DNA of 64,000 nucleotides from Novosphingobium aureum (GTDB taxonomy: Bacteria > Pseudomonadota > Alphaproteobacteria > Sphingomonadales > Sphingomonadaceae). Positions 63,949 through 64,000 of the stretch are shown here, one piece after another; within the stretch, counting starts at the first letter, position 1, and every line of letters begins with the position of its first letter. The notes under the pieces are model-generated. The model did no database searches and had not been told where the DNA came from. It saw nothing but the letters and a program-made list of their open reading frames with translations. A program made the translations under genes and the position numbers. The stretch spans positions 1,054,001 to 1,118,000 of the forward strand of contig NZ_JADZGI010000001.1 of NCBI RefSeq assembly GCF_015865035.1, given 5' to 3'.

Positions 63949-64000
63949 TCAGGAGCCGGGACGAGCGATCCAGCGGCCCGAGTTGCGATATTCGGGGCGC
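63949..64000 (-). CDS. Possible 3' end of a gene entering from the right
   Basis: The minus-strand frame reads RPEYRNSGRWIARPGS and then a stop (complement at 63949-63951). The residue choice looks protein-like, but only 16 codons are visible. Confidence 0.25.
   Translation of the reverse strand, partial: RPEYRNSGRWIARPGS

Overview
The window is high-GC alphaproteobacterial DNA, most likely from Sphingomonadales (a Novosphingobium/Erythrobacter-like genome). The evidence is a PhyR/EcfG general stress response locus, HRXXN (HWE/HisKA_2) sensor kinases, a biliverdin bacteriophytochrome with its own heme oxygenase, a sphingomonad-style TCA operon (mdh-sucD-sucA-sucB-lpd without sucC), and dispersed short repeats typical of that order. 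No tRNA, rRNA, CRISPR array, transposase or phage gene was recognised.

0-9.2 kb, stress and light signalling. A truncated CHASE-type HRXXN kinase is followed by phyR (minus) and divergent ecfG plus a single-domain response regulator. Then come a hemerythrin-like protein and a bphO-bphP operon (minus), and a Crp/Fnr regulator (plus). Three exact EcfG-type promoters (GGAAC-N16/17-CGTT) lie at 2221-2245 (+), 2541-2566 (+) and 4881-4906 (-). They suggest autoregulation of ecfG and EcfG control of the hemerythrin gene; the first has no obvious gene directly behind it. No nepR was found here.

9.2-19 kb, metabolism and stress. This holds arsR-arsH, isocitrate lyase with a divergent ScfR/RamB-type regulator and a palindromic operator between them, a Na+/proline symporter, a 1-kb AT-rich gene-poor stretch, and a KatG with a signal peptide.

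19.5-44.7 kb, translation. The str operon (rpsL-rpsG-fusA-tuf) is followed by the S10, spc and alpha clusters. Gene order is conserved, but the spc-alpha part is broken four times: by terminators, by non-ribosomal genes (an ankyrin lipoprotein, a GT39-like glycosyltransferase on the opposite strand, an SRPBCC protein, a small membrane protein), and by new promoters. S12 carries Arg at codon 88, and S5 has an RGG-rich N-terminal extension.

44.7-54.9 kb, accessory envelope region. Genes encode a prolyl oligopeptidase, secreted hypotheticals, a TRIC-type channel, an M49-like peptidase, an AEC transporter and a TorF-like porin. At 47.8-49.3 kb two small unrelated genes sit in identical repeat frames (a 64-bp leader before each, a 327-bp element after each). 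This cassette-like arrangement is the most unusual structure in the window.

54.9-62.8 kb, TCA cycle on the minus strand: mdh, sucD, sucA, sucB, lpd, probably driven from a sigma-70-type promoter at 62968-62996. The last kilobase holds a small conserved-looking hypothetical gene and the possible 3' end of another.
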